The translations under genes and the position numbers were made by a program. The notes beneath the pieces were generated by a model that was not told the DNA's origin, ran no database searches, and saw only the letters and a program-made list of their open reading frames with translations. DNA of 64,000 bases from Motilibacter peucedani (GTDB lineage: Bacteria > Actinomycetota > Actinomycetes > Motilibacterales > Motilibacteraceae): positions 334,058 to 398,057 of the forward strand of contig NZ_RBWV01000012.1 in NCBI RefSeq assembly GCF_003634695.1. The letters are read 5' to 3'. Of this stretch, positions 35,849 through 44,739 are shown piece by piece (position 1 is the stretch's first letter; the number at the start of each line of letters is the position of its first letter).

Positions 35849-36699
35849 CGCTGCTCAGCGTCGTCGTCGCGGTCGCGGCGGCGGTCTCCTTCGGCTGGTC
35901 CACCGCGCTGATGCACCACAGCGCCTCAGCCGCGTCGCCCGACCTGCACGGGCCGGTCGCACTGCTGCGCCACCTGGTCGTGCAGTGGCGGTGGCTCGTC
36001 GGCATGGCCGCGAGCCTGCTCGGCTTCGTCCTGCACGCGGTGGCGCTGCACCTCGGCTCCATCGCCCTGGTGCAGCCGGTCATCGTCAGCGGCCTGGTGT
36101 GGTCGCTTGTGTTCCGGGCGGCGCTGGACCGGCGCCTGCTGCCGCGCAGCATGCTCGGCGCCGTCCTGCTCACGGCGACGGGCCTGGTGGTCTTCGTGGT
36201 CTCGTTCCGCACGAGCGCCGGCGACAACAGCGTCGACGGGCGCGCAGCCGCAGTGCTGCTCGCCTGCGGCGGTGCCGCTGCGGCGCTCGCCCTCTGGCTC
36301 TCGTTCGACGCGGGCGCGCGACGGCGCGGGCTGCTGCTCGGCGCAAGCGGAGGCATCGTCTTCGGGCTCATCGCAGGGGCCATCAAGGCGACGACGGACT
36401 CCGCGGCGCGCCAGCCGGTCTGGCAGACCTGGCCGGTCTACGTGCTCGTGGCGCTCGGCGCCTGCGGGTTCCTGCTCAACCAGCGGGCCTACCACCAGAC
36501 CTCGCTGTCGAGCTCGCTGCCTGCGCTGAACCTGCTCAACCCGGTGGTGGCGGTCGTCTTCGGCGTCGTCGCCTTCCACGAGCGGCCCACCGGCGGCCCG
36601 CTCGCGCTGACCGCCCAGGGGGCGAGCCTGCTCGCCGTGCTGCTCGGCATCTTCCTGCTCTCGAGGCGCCCCGACCGCGACGTCCCGGTGCCCGTCTGA
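35845..36699 (+). CDS. DMT-superfamily (EamA-like) membrane transporter
   Basis: A 284-residue protein with about nine to ten hydrophobic helices (VVVAVAAAVSFGWSTALM; LVGMAASLLGFVLHAVALHLG; LVQPVIVSGLVWSLVF; LNPVVAVVFGVVAFHERP). The duplicated EamA-like fold and the FHE motif before the last helix fit drug/metabolite transporters. The proposed TTG overlaps the desaturase stop as TTGA, the only start close to where homology should begin, so it is probably cotranscribed with the desaturase. Substrate unknown. Confidence 0.82.
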   Translation: MTLLSVVVAVAAAVSFGWSTALMHHSASAASPDLHGPVALLRHLVVQWRWLVGMAASLLGFVLHAVALHLGSIALVQPVIVSGLVWSLVFRAALDRRLLPRSMLGAVLLTATGLVVFVVSFRTSAGDNSVDGRAAAVLLACGGAAAALALWLSFDAGARRRGLLLGASGGIVFGLIAGAIKATTDSAARQPVWQTWPVYVLVALGACGFLLNQRAYHQTSLSSSLPALNLLNPVVAVVFGVVAFHERPTGGPLALTAQGASLLAVLLGIFLLSRRPDRDVPVPV

Positions 36700-36788
36700 G
36701 GGTCGTGCGGACCTCGTCCGGACGACGTTGTCAGTGGTGCCGCCTAGCGTCCACCACGACGGACGAGGACACGGCAAGAGGAGACGTC

Positions 36789-37016
36789 ATGATCGTCGAC
36801 TGCGACGGGTGCGCGGTGCGTGGGCACGGGTGTGCCGACTGCGTCGTCACCGTGCTGATGGGCGGGCCGCCCGAGGTGCTCGAGCTCGACGCCGACGAGC
36901 AGCGGGCGATCGCCGCGCTGTCCGCCGGCGGGCTGGTGCCGCCGCTGCGGCTGCTGCCGGTGCGCCCGGTGACTGCCGAGGAGCGCGGGCGGGCGCCGCG
37001 CCGTGCCGTGGGCTAG
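36789..37016 (+). CDS. Small cysteine-rich conserved protein
   Basis: A 75-residue protein opening MIVDCDGCAVRGHGCADCVVTVLMGGPP, with four cysteines (CxxC, C-x2-C) then a helical ELDADEQRAIAALSAGGLVPPLRLLPV tail. The N-terminal pattern recurs in actinobacterial hypotheticals; the cysteines could bind a metal, but no function is known to me. GAGGAGA 6 nt upstream of the ATG makes it a convincing gene. A TAGCGT further upstream (near 36744) may be its -10. Confidence 0.78.
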   Translation: MIVDCDGCAVRGHGCADCVVTVLMGGPPEVLELDADEQRAIAALSAGGLVPPLRLLPVRPVTAEERGRAPRRAVG

Positions 37017-37025
37017 CCGCTCGCA

Positions 37026-37031
37026 TAGCCT
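37026..37031 (+). promoter_or_regulatory. -10 element of the lipoprotein metallopeptidase gene, leaderless spacing
   Basis: TAGCCT ends 6 nt before the GTG start. Confidence 0.4.
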
Positions 37032-37037
37032 GGCGGC

Positions 37038-38720
37038 GTGCCACGGCCCCCGTCACGGCCGTCCCGGTCGTCCCGCCCCTCGGTCGGGCCCTGCCCGGCA
37101 GCGCGCGCGGCGACGGGTGCGGCAGCGGGCGCGAGCACGGCTGCGGCAGCGGGCGCGAGCACGGCTGCGGCCGCCGGTCGCCGCTGCCGGCGGACGCGCC
37201 GGGCCCTGGCTCCGGTCGTGACGGCCGTCGTCCTGGCGGCGCTGGCCCTGGCCGGGTGCAGCGGCGGGGAGCCGTCCCGCGCAGCAGGAGCGCCCGCAGG
37301 CGCACGGGGGAGCGGGGGCACCTCCGGAGCTCCGGGTGGTGCGGGTCGTTCCAGTGCCGCCGGGGGCGCCGCCGGTGGTGCCGGCGCTGCAGCCGTGCCG
37401 GTGGCGGCGCCGGCGCGGGTCGCGGCGGTGCAGCGGCTGCTCGACTCGCGGGCTGCAGCGCTGCGTGCCCGTGACGCGAGCGGCTGGCTGTCGGCGCTCG
37501 ACCCGTCGGCCACCGGCTTCGCCGACCGGCAGGCCGTCGCGTGGCAGGCGCTGTCGCGGCTGCCGCTCTCGCGCTGGTCCTGGCACGTGGACGACCTGCA
37601 GGCGGTCGACAGCGGCACCGGCACGCCGCAGTGGGCGCGCGACGCGGCCGACGGCGACGCGTCGGCCGCCGTGGCGCACGTGGTGCTGCGCTACCGGATC
37701 GCCGGGGCCGACGACTCCGACGTCGTGCGCCGGCGCGCGCTGCTCGTGGTCCAGCGGGCCGAGGGCGAGCTGCTGCGCGCCCAGGGGCCGGCGGACCTGC
37801 CCGACCCGTGGGACCTCGGGCCGGTGCAGGTGGTCCTCGGCGCCCGGAGCACGGTGATCGTGGCCGGCAGCGCGTCCGCCGCAGCGCCGTCCCCCGCCGC
37901 CGCGCCGTCCCCCGCCGCCGCGCTGACCCCCGCCGCAGCGCAGACCTCTGGCGGCGGGCCGTCCCCCGCCGCCCCGCCCTCCGGGGGGCCGCTGACGGCC
38001 GCGGGCTGGTCCGCCCTCGCCGACCGCGCGGCCGCGAAGGTCGACGAGGTCTGGGGCACGGGGTGGGCACGCCGCCCGGTGGTCGTCGTGCCGGCCGACG
38101 CGGCGGGCCTGGCGGCGCTGCTCGGCCGCAGCCCGGCCGCCGCCGGGTCGCTGTCCTCGCTCGCCGCCGTCACGACCGGCCTCCCTGCCCAGGGCGGGGC
38201 GCTGCCGACCGGCACCCGCGTGGTCGTCAACCCCGACGAGTTCGCCAGCCTGAGCCCGGCCGGGCGCGGCGTCGTGCTCGCCCACGAGCTGACCCACGTG
38301 GCGACCCGCGACGCCTCCGCCGCCGGGGCGGCAGCGGTGCCCGACTGGCTCAGCGAGGGCGTGGCCGACTACACCGGCTACCGGGGCGCGGGCGTCGGCG
38401 TGGACGCCGCGGCGGCCGAGCTGCTCGCCGACGTGCGGGCCTCGGGGCCGCCGGCGAGCCTGCCCGGCGACGCAGCGTTCGACGTGCAGGAGGGCGGGTC
38501 GCCGCAGTCCTACGAGTCGGCCTGGCTGGCGTGCCGCATGGTCGCCCAGCGCTACGGCCAGCCGGCGCTGGTGGAGCTCTACCGCCGGACCCAGGCCGAC
38601 GGGCTCCCGGCTGCGCTGCGCGCTGTGCTGGGGCTCGACCCTGCCGAGCTCACGGCCCAGTGGCGCAGCTACCTGACCCGTGTCCTGCGTCCCGCGGCCT
38701 CGCCCGCACCACCCGCGTGA
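37038..38720 (+). CDS. Lipoprotein metallopeptidase, peptidase-MA-like (HELTH)
   Basis: 560 residues. The first ~55 are a repetitive Arg/Ala/Gly stretch, then a lipoprotein signal (LAPVVTAVVLAALALAGC), a Gly/Ala-rich spacer, a globular middle domain, a repetitive AAAPSP linker, and a zinc metallopeptidase domain with AHELTHVATRD (His416, Glu417, His420) and WLSEGVADY (Glu440 as third ligand). This fits the gluzincin/peptidase MA pattern of actinobacterial lipoproteins; substrate unknown. The odd N-terminal extension could mean that translation starts later, but no internal start has a good site. Confidence 0.8.
   Translation: MPRPPSRPSRSSRPSVGPCPAARAATGAAAGASTAAAAGASTAAAAGRRCRRTRRALAPVVTAVVLAALALAGCSGGEPSRAAGAPAGARGSGGTSGAPGGAGRSSAAGGAAGGAGAAAVPVAAPARVAAVQRLLDSRAAALRARDASGWLSALDPSATGFADRQAVAWQALSRLPLSRWSWHVDDLQAVDSGTGTPQWARDAADGDASAAVAHVVLRYRIAGADDSDVVRRRALLVVQRAEGELLRAQGPADLPDPWDLGPVQVVLGARSTVIVAGSASAAAPSPAAAPSPAAALTPAAAQTSGGGPSPAAPPSGGPLTAAGWSALADRAAAKVDEVWGTGWARRPVVVVPADAAGLAALLGRSPAAAGSLSSLAAVTTGLPAQGGALPTGTRVVVNPDEFASLSPAGRGVVLAHELTHVATRDASAAGAAAVPDWLSEGVADYTGYRGAGVGVDAAAAELLADVRASGPPASLPGDAAFDVQEGGSPQSYESAWLACRMVAQRYGQPALVELYRRTQADGLPAALRAVLGLDPAELTAQWRSYLTRVLRPAASPAPPA
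37119..37166. repeat. Two tandem 24-nt units in the lipoprotein N-terminus
   Basis: Identical units 37119-37142 and 37143-37166 encoding duplicated AAAGASTA, in frame, in the low-complexity segment before the signal peptide. Confidence 0.85.
37878..37949. repeat. 18-nt tandem repeats encoding the AAAPSP linker
   Basis: Four consecutive 18-nt units starting at 37878, 37896, 37914 and 37932; the middle two are closest and the last is degenerate. They encode the interdomain linker of the metallopeptidase. Confidence 0.8.
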
Positions 38721-39457
38721 CCGGCGCGACGCCCACCGCGCAGCTGTTGCGCGAGCTCGAGCAGCTCGGGCCCTTCTTCGCGCTGGAGACCGTGGACGCC
38801 GCAGCGGCCGCTGCGGACCAGCGCGCCTGGCAGCCGCTCTCGGAGATGGTCGCTGCACCGGCCCTGCTCGAGGCACGGGTGCGCGAGGGCCGGACCGTCG
38901 TCGCCGGCCTGGCCGGCGTGCCGGAGCACGACGTGGAGCGCCGCGTCGTCGTGTCGGTCGTCGTGCAGGGGCTGGTCGGGCGCCTGGTCTCCCCGGCGCT
39001 CGCGGCGCTCGTGCTGCACGAGGCGCTGCCCGACCCCTCGCTCTGGCAGTGGCGCCCGACCGGCACCGGCCCGCTCCCCCTGCGGCTGGTGCTCCTGGCC
39101 GACCGCGCCCCGTTCGAGCCAGTCGCGCCGCCGGAGGCTGCCGACGCCTTCGCGGCGCTGGTGCTGGAGCGGTGGGTCGAGCCCCTTCTCAGCCAGGCCG
39201 GCGAGGCCGCCCGCCTCGCGCCGAGCCTGCTGCGCGGCAACGCCGCCTCGGCCGTGGCCGGGGCGGGATCGGTCCTCGCCCGCGCGCGGCCCGAGCACGC
39301 CGACGGCGTACGTCGTCTGCTGTCGGCCCTGCTCGCCGTGCCCGCCCTCGCCGGGACGGGGCGGCTCGAGCACGGCGCGTTCCGTCGCCGCACCTGCTGC
39401 CTCTACTACCGCGTACCCGGCGGAGGCACCTGCGGCGACTGCCCCCTGAGCCGCTGA
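38717..39457 (+). CDS. FhuF-like (2Fe-2S) ferric iron reductase
   Basis: A 246-residue protein whose C-terminus RRTCCLYYRVPGGGTCGDCPL carries the FhuF-type CC-x10-C-x2-C cluster motif, used for reductive release of iron from siderophores. The N-terminal part matches the general helical FhuF domain (WQPLSEMVAAP; VVSVVVQGLVGRLVSP). The GTG overlaps the metallopeptidase stop as GTGA. No siderophore transport or synthesis genes are adjacent. Confidence 0.85.
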   Translation: MTGATPTAQLLRELEQLGPFFALETVDAAAAAADQRAWQPLSEMVAAPALLEARVREGRTVVAGLAGVPEHDVERRVVVSVVVQGLVGRLVSPALAALVLHEALPDPSLWQWRPTGTGPLPLRLVLLADRAPFEPVAPPEAADAFAALVLERWVEPLLSQAGEAARLAPSLLRGNAASAVAGAGSVLARARPEHADGVRRLLSALLAVPALAGTGRLEHGAFRRRTCCLYYRVPGGGTCGDCPLSR

Positions 39458-39518
39458 CGACACGGGGAGCCGGTCCGGTGCACCGCGCCCGCGGGCAGGA
39501 CCGGCAGGATGTCGGCTC

Positions 39519-40214
39519 GTGGAAGGCACCGAGGTACGCAAGCTGGCCGCGCTGGAGGACCGCCACTGGTGGTACGCGGAGCGCCGTTCGCTGCTCGCCG
39601 CCCAGGTCGCGGCGCTCGGGACGCCGGGCACGGCGCTCGACGTCGGCGCGGCCGGCGGCGGCAACACCCGCGTCCTGCGCGACGCGGGCTGGCGGGCGCT
39701 GGCGCTGGAGTACGGCGAGGAGGGCGCGCAGGTCGCGCACGAGCGCGGGCTCCCGGTCGTGCGCGGCGACGCCACCCGGCTGCCGGTCGCCGACGGCAGC
39801 ATCGGCCTGGTCGTCGCCTTCGACGTGCTCGAGCACATCGACGACGACGACGCCGTGGTGGCCCACGTACGGCGCGCGCTGCGCCCGGGCGGCACCCTGC
39901 TGGTCGCCGTCCCCGCCGGCATGCGCAACTGGAGCGCGCACGACGAGGCGGTCGGCCACGTGCGCCGCTACGAGCGCGAGCAGCTGCGCGCGCTGCTCGA
40001 GCGAGGCGGGCTCGAGGTGCGCGAGCTGCGCTCCTGGAACGTGCTGATGGCGCCGCTCGCGCGCTGGCGGCGCCGATCGGCGACCGGGTCCGACCTCGAC
40101 GACGTGCCCGCCGTCGTCAACGCCGGCGCCCGAGCGGTGGTCGCGCTCGAGCGCGTGCTGCCCGTCGGCGGCCTGCCCGGCATCTCGCTGCTCGCGACCG
40201 CGCGGCGCCCCTAG
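39519..40214 (+). CDS. Class I SAM-dependent methyltransferase
   Basis: 231 residues with SAM motif I ALDVGAAGGGNTRVL, motif IV-like VVAFDVLEHIDDDDAVV, and LRPGGTLLVAVPAG. The N-terminal HWWYAERRSLL is typical of methyltransferases found beside glycosyltransferases. A second conserved block is GHVRRYEREQLRALLERGGLEV. Its stop (TAGTG) overlaps the pimB' start, so the pair is coupled and it may act on the same lipid or glycan pathway, which is inference. GTG start; CAGGAT 8 nt upstream may be the -10. Confidence 0.87.
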   Translation: MEGTEVRKLAALEDRHWWYAERRSLLAAQVAALGTPGTALDVGAAGGGNTRVLRDAGWRALALEYGEEGAQVAHERGLPVVRGDATRLPVADGSIGLVVAFDVLEHIDDDDAVVAHVRRALRPGGTLLVAVPAGMRNWSAHDEAVGHVRRYEREQLRALLERGGLEVRELRSWNVLMAPLARWRRRSATGSDLDDVPAVVNAGARAVVALERVLPVGGLPGISLLATARRP

Positions 40215-41395
40215 TGCGGGTGCCGCGGACGCTGGTCCTCACCAACGACTTCCCGCCGCGGCAGGGCGGCATCGAGTCGTTCGTCGAGGCGGTGGTGACG
40301 CGGCTGCCGGCCGACTCGGTGGTCGTCTACGCGCGCGGCCAGGCCGGCGCCGCCGACTACGACCGCCACCTGCCCCTCCGCGTCGTGCGCCACCCGCGCG
40401 GGATCGTGCTGCCCGAGCCGACGGTCGCCCGGGCCGCCGCGCAGCTGGCGCGGGAGGAGCGGTGCGAGGCGGCCTGGGTCGCGGCGGCGGCCCCGCTCGG
40501 CCTGCTCGCCCCTGCCCTGCGCCGGCGCGGCGGGGTGCAGCGCGTCGTCGCCACGACCCACGGCCACGAGGTCTGGTGGGCGCGGCTGCCCGGCAGCCGT
40601 GCCGTGCTGCACCGCATCGGCGACTTCGTCGACACGCTGACCGTGCTCGGCCCCTGGACCCGCGCCGCGCTGGCGCCGGCGCTGAGCGAGGGGGCGCGCG
40701 ACCGCGTACGCCGCCTGGCTCCCGGCGTCGACACCGCGTTCTTCTCGCCCTCCGCCGGCGGCGCCCGGGTGCGCGAGCGCCACGGACTGGGCGACCGGCC
40801 GGTCGTCGTGTGCGTCTCGCGCCTCGTGCCGCGCAAGGGCCAGGACACCTTGATCGAGGCGTGGCCCGCAGTGCGGCGTGCGGTGCCCGGCGCGGTGCTG
40901 CTGCTCGTGGGCGGTGGGCCCGACGCCGACCGGCTGCGCGCGCTCGCGGCAGAGCGGGGCGTCGCCGAGGACGTCGTGCTGACCGGGTCGGTGCCCTACG
41001 CCGAGCTGCCCGACCACTACCGCGCCGGCGACGTCTTCGCGATGCCGTGCCGGTCACGCCGCGGCGGGCTCGAGGTCGAGGGGCTCGGCATGGTCTACCT
41101 CGAGGCGGCGGCGTGCGGGCTGCCGGTGGTCGCCGGCGACTCCGGGGGAGCGCCGGAGGCGGTGCTGCACGGACGCACCGGCTGGGTGGTGCCGGGGCGA
41201 TCGGTGGGCGAGACCGCCGCCAGGGTCGTCGCGCTGCTCGAGGACCCCGCCGCGGCCCGGGCCATGGGGGCGGCGGGCCGGGCGTGGGTGGAGGAGCGCT
41301 GGACCTGGGACCGGACGGTGGCCCAGCTGGGCACCCTGCTCGCCGGCAGGGAGTCAGACGGTCACCAGGGCATCGCCGCGAACGGCGAGCTGTAG
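40214..41395 (+). CDS. pimB: GT4 mannosyltransferase, PimB' type
   Basis: GDP-mannose-dependent glycosyltransferase that adds the second mannose in phosphatidylinositol mannoside synthesis, acting on the cytoplasmic face. The 393 residues start [20 protein letters not shown] and include STHGHEV-like [15 protein letters not shown]-like [30 protein letters not shown] and the GT-B nucleotide motif [29 protein letters not shown], all close to M. tuberculosis Rv2188c. GTG start shares bases with the upstream stop. Its 3' end overlaps the convergent aldo/keto reductase by 34 bp. Confidence 0.88.
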   Translation: MRVPRTLVLTNDFPPRQGGIESFVEAVVTRLPADSVVVYARGQAGAADYDRHLPLRVVRHPRGIVLPEPTVARAAAQLAREERCEAAWVAAAAPLGLLAPALRRRGGVQRVVATTHGHEVWWARLPGSRAVLHRIGDFVDTLTVLGPWTRAALAPALSEGARDRVRRLAPGVDTAFFSPSAGGARVRERHGLGDRPVVVCVSRLVPRKGQDTLIEAWPAVRRAVPGAVLLLVGGGPDADRLRALAAERGVAEDVVLTGSVPYAELPDHYRAGDVFAMPCRSRRGGLEVEGLGMVYLEAAACGLPVVAGDSGGAPEAVLHGRTGWVVPGRSVGETAARVVALLEDPAAARAMGAAGRAWVEERWTWDRTVAQLGTLLAGRESDGHQGIAANGEL

Positions 41396-42246
41396 CCCTC
41401 CACGTCGGCGAGCGCCAGCTCGGCGTCGACCGCGTCCATGCGGTCGGCCTCGGCGCGCAGGAGGGGGCGCAGCAGGCGTACGTCGCCGGCGGTCGCGAGG
41501 CCGGTGATCTCCTCGTGGGCGAGGACCCAGGAGGCGGCCGCGCGGATGCGCTCGTCGTCGACGAGCGGCTCGTACCACGTGGAGTACGCCTGCTGCCCGA
41601 CGTCCTGGCCCTCGACGGTGCCGGGCCAGTTGCGCCGCGCGACGGTCTTGATCGTGAGCAGCCCGGCGTCCTGCCGACGCACCTCCTCGACCAGCGCCTG
41701 GTAGGCGGCGCGCCACGCCTCGTCGCGCCACAGCAGCGGGTTGAGCGGCGTCAGCACGGTGGAGAACGGGTGGCGCCGCAGCGCCTCCAGGTGGGTCTCC
41801 GCCGCGTGCGAGCCGTGCCCGGTGATGCCGACGGCACCGACCAGGCCCTCGTCGAGCGCGCGCAGCGCACCCTCGAGAGCGCCGCCCGGCCCGGTCACGG
41901 AGTCCAGCTCCTCGAGCGTGCCCACGGCGTGCAGCTGGAGCAGGTCGACGCGGTCGGTCTGCAGCCGCTCGAGCGAGGCGTTGATCTGCGCCCAGGCCTT
42001 CTCGGCGGTGCGCTCGCCGGTCTTGGTGGCGAGGAAGATGCGGTCGCGGATCTGCGGCATCCACGGCCCGAGGCGCAGCTCCGCGTCGCCGTAGCTCGCG
42101 GCCACGTCGAAGTGGTTGATGCCGCCGTCGAGCGCCTCCTGCACCGAGGCGTCCGCGACGTCCTGGCTCACCGCGCTGAGCGAGGCTGCTCCGTAGACGA
42201 GCACCGAGCTCTGGTGGCCGATCCGGCCGAGGCGACGTGTCTCCAT
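41362..42246 (-). CDS. Aldo/keto reductase family protein
   Basis: 294-residue [31 protein letters not shown]-terminus, [13 protein letters not shown] with the catalytic Asp and Tyr, [10 protein letters not shown] with the Lys, and [12 protein letters not shown] with the His. It is shorter than the reductase at 5.8-6.8 kb and belongs to a different subgroup (no NADP-binding arginine-rich tail, ends [18 protein letters not shown]). TAGGAC lies 6 nt before the ATG, an imperfect leaderless -10. Substrate unknown. Confidence 0.88.
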   Translation of the reverse strand: METRRLGRIGHQSSVLVYGAASLSAVSQDVADASVQEALDGGINHFDVAASYGDAELRLGPWMPQIRDRIFLATKTGERTAEKAWAQINASLERLQTDRVDLLQLHAVGTLEELDSVTGPGGALEGALRALDEGLVGAVGITGHGSHAAETHLEALRRHPFSTVLTPLNPLLWRDEAWRAAYQALVEEVRRQDAGLLTIKTVARRNWPGTVEGQDVGQQAYSTWYEPLVDDERIRAAASWVLAHEEITGLATAGDVRLLRPLLRAEADRMDAVDAELALADVEGYSSPFAAMPW

Positions 42247-42285
42247 GGCACCGTCCTACCACGGGTAGGCGTCGGCCAGACCCCC

Positions 42286-44106
42286 TCAGGAGTAGAGCGC
42301 CTCGATCTCCGCGGCGAAGTCGCGCGCCACGGCCGCGCGGCGCACCTTCATCGACGGCGTGAGGTGGCCGGAGGCCTCGGTCAGGTCGACCTCGAGGATG
42401 CGGAAGCGGCGGATCGACTCGGCCCGCGAGAACTCCGCGTTCGCAGCGTCGACGGCCGCCTGCACCCCCGCCGCGACCTGCGGGTCGTGCGCCGCCTCGG
42501 CCAGGCTCAGCGGCGGGCGGTGGCGGGCGGCGAGCCAGGCGGTCACCGCGTCGGAGTCGAGCGTGACCAGCGCCGCGACGTAGGGCTTGCCGTCGCCCAC
42601 GACCATGCACTGCGACACCAGCGCGGCGGCGCGCAGCCGGTCCTCGAGCGCGGCGGGGGCGACGTTCTTGCCGCCCGCGGTCACGAGGATCTCCTTGCTG
42701 CGACCGGTGACGCGCAGGTAGCCGGCGGCGTCCAGCTCGCCGAGGTCGCCGGTGCGCAAGTAGCCGTCCTCGGTGAACGCCGCCGCCCGGGCCGCGGGGT
42801 CGTGGGAGTAGCCCGAGAACACCTGCCCGCCGGCGATCTGGATCTCGCCGTCCTGCGCGATGCGCACCGTCACGCCGGGCAGCGGGCGGCCGACGGTGCC
42901 GATGCGTACGGCGCTGGGCGTGTTGACGGTCGCCGCGGCGGTCGTCTCGGTGAGCCCGTAGCCCTCGAGCACCGTCAGCCCGATGCCGCGGAAGAAGTGC
43001 CCGAGCCGCTCGCCGAGCGGTGCGCCGCCGCAGACGGCGAACTCGACCCGGCCGCCCAGCGCCGCCCGCAGCTTGCCGTAGACGAGCGCGTCGAAGACGC
43101 GGTGGCGCACCCGGAGCAGCGGCCCCGCGCCCCCGGCGTCGGCCGCCTGGCTGAACGCGACCGAGGTCGCCGCAGCGGCGCGGAAGATCCTGCCCCTGCC
43201 GGAGGCGTCGGCCTTCTGCTCGGAGGCGTTGTAGACCTTCTCGAACACGCGCGGCACGGCGAGCAGGAACGTCGGGCGGAACGACTCGAGGTCGCCCAGC
43301 AGGTTCTTGACGTCGGGGGTGTGGCCGAGGGTGACGCCACCGGCGAGCACCGCGAGCTGGATGACCCGCGCCAGCACGTGGGCGAGCGGCAGGAACAGCA
43401 GCGCGGCGGCGTCGGGCTTGCCGAAGACCTCGTGCAGCCCGGTGAGGATGCCGTCGATCTCGGCGAGCAGGTTGGCGTGCGTGAGCTCGCAGCCCTTGGG
43501 TCGCCCCGTGGTGCCGGAGGTGTAGATGACGGTGGCGAGGTCGCCGGCCACCACGGAGGTACGCCGTGCCTCCACCTCCTCGTCGCTGACCCCCGTGCCG
43601 CAGGCCACGAGCGCGGCGAGGCCGCGCTCGGAGCGGTCGGCCTCGATGCGCCACACGTCGCGCACCGTGGGCAGCCCCTCGGCGACGCGGTCCCACAGCG
43701 CCGCGTGCTCGGCGGTCTCGAGGATGACGACCGAGCAGCCCGAGTCGCCGACGATCCAGCGCAGCTGCTCCGCCGCCGAGGTCTCGTAGACCGGCACGCT
43801 GACGCCGCCGGCGACCCAGACGGCGAAGTCCACGACCGCCCACTCGTAGCGCGTCCGCGACATGAGCGCCACGCGCTCGCCGGGCTGGAGCCCCGACCCG
43901 ACCAGGCCGCGGGCCAGCTCGGTCACCTCGGCGCAGAACTGCTCTGCGGTGACCGGGCGCCACTCGCCGTCGACCTGGCGGCGCAGCATCTCGAAGGCCG
44001 GGTCCGAGCTGGCGCGGTCCCAGACCAGCGTCGTGATGTTGCGCGGGCCCGCCGGCTGCGCGAGCGCCGGTCCCGTGCGGACCGCGCGTGGGCCGCCCTG
44101 CTGCAT
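42286..44106 (-). CDS. Long-chain fatty acid-CoA ligase (FadD15-like)
   Basis: Activates long-chain fatty acids to acyl-CoA via acyl-AMP. The 606 residues contain the AMP-binding motif VIYTSGTTGRPKGCELTHANL, VLEGYGLTETTAA, YLRTGDLGELDAAGYLRVTGRSKEILVTAGGKNVAP and a C-terminal domain with HLTPSMKVRR. Length and motifs fit the FadD15/ACSL class. AGGAGG precedes the ATG and TAGGGT (44162-44157 on this strand) is a likely -10. Gene order next to pimB' and the SRPBCC protein mirrors M. tuberculosis Rv2187/Rv2188c/Rv2185c. Confidence 0.92.
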   Translation of the reverse strand: MQQGGPRAVRTGPALAQPAGPRNITTLVWDRASSDPAFEMLRRQVDGEWRPVTAEQFCAEVTELARGLVGSGLQPGERVALMSRTRYEWAVVDFAVWVAGGVSVPVYETSAAEQLRWIVGDSGCSVVILETAEHAALWDRVAEGLPTVRDVWRIEADRSERGLAALVACGTGVSDEEVEARRTSVVAGDLATVIYTSGTTGRPKGCELTHANLLAEIDGILTGLHEVFGKPDAAALLFLPLAHVLARVIQLAVLAGGVTLGHTPDVKNLLGDLESFRPTFLLAVPRVFEKVYNASEQKADASGRGRIFRAAAATSVAFSQAADAGGAGPLLRVRHRVFDALVYGKLRAALGGRVEFAVCGGAPLGERLGHFFRGIGLTVLEGYGLTETTAAATVNTPSAVRIGTVGRPLPGVTVRIAQDGEIQIAGGQVFSGYSHDPAARAAAFTEDGYLRTGDLGELDAAGYLRVTGRSKEILVTAGGKNVAPAALEDRLRAAALVSQCMVVGDGKPYVAALVTLDSDAVTAWLAARHRPPLSLAEAAHDPQVAAGVQAAVDAANAEFSRAESIRRFRILEVDLTEASGHLTPSMKVRRAAVARDFAAEIEALYS

Positions 44107-44156
44107 CCGAGCTCCTCCTGGTGACCCCGTGAAGCGGCCTCGCCGACTGCCGGACG

Positions 44157-44182
44157 ACCCTACTGCCGCGAACCGGTAGCCT
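44157..44182. promoter_or_regulatory. Divergent -10 elements for fadD15-like and SRPBCC genes
   Basis: TAGGGT on - (44162-44157) toward the ligase, and TAGCCT on + (44177-44182) toward the SRPBCC gene, 14 bp apart. Both give short leaders containing Shine-Dalgarno sites. Inferred from consensus. Confidence 0.4.
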
Positions 44183-44211
44183 TCGCCACCGACGCGGAGG
44201 GGGTGTGGCCA

Positions 44212-44739
44212 GTGCCGGAGCGTACGTCAGGGGGACCGACGTCCCGCGCGTCGTCGCCGTCCGCCGCGCCCGAGGCGTCGGGCGGGTCGACCGAGGCGAG
44301 CACCCGGCTGGAGGCGCCCGTCGAGCGGGTGCTGGCTGCCGTCACCGACCTCGAGCGCTACCCCGAGTGGAACGACGAGCTGAGCGCCGTCGAGGTGCTC
44401 GCGCTCGACGAGCAGGGCCGGCCGGCGCGCGCCCGCCTCACGCTGGTCTCGCCGTTCCTCAGCGACACCTTCGAGCTGGCCTACTCCTACCCCGCGCCGC
44501 ACGGCGGGGTGCACGTCGTCAGCTGGGTGCTGGTCGCGCCGGGCGCGGTGCTGACGCGCATGGACGGGTCCTACCTGCTCGCCGACGGCGGCGACGGGAC
44601 GACCGGGGCGACCTACCGGCTGCGCGTGGGAGTGAGCGTGCCGCTGGTCGGCGCCCTGCGCCGCAAGGCCGAGAAGACTGTCATCGACCGGGCCCTCGAC
44701 GGGTTGCGGAAGCGCGTGGAGGAGAGCTCGTGGGACTGA
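44212..44739 (+). CDS. SRPBCC (polyketide cyclase/START-like) family protein, TB16.3-like
   Basis: 175-residue START-fold protein: EASTRLEAPVERVLAAVTDLERYPEWNDELSAVEVLALDEQGRPARARLTLVS is the usual helix-grip start and LRRKAEKTVIDRALDGLRKRVE the long C-terminal helix. It forms a hydrophobic ligand cavity; ligand unknown. I chose the GTG at 44212 rather than 44203 because GGAGG (44196-44200) is correctly spaced only for the former. It overlaps the glucokinase gene by 10 nt. Confidence 0.85.
   Translation: MPERTSGGPTSRASSPSAAPEASGGSTEASTRLEAPVERVLAAVTDLERYPEWNDELSAVEVLALDEQGRPARARLTLVSPFLSDTFELAYSYPAPHGGVHVVSWVLVAPGAVLTRMDGSYLLADGGDGTTGATYRLRVGVSVPLVGALRRKAEKTVIDRALDGLRKRVEESSWD

Noticed and set aside
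37119-37166. Short tandem repeats considered as CRISPR or mobile-element traces
   Set aside because: Units are in-frame, contiguous, without spacers or target duplications; they are ordinary coding repeats.
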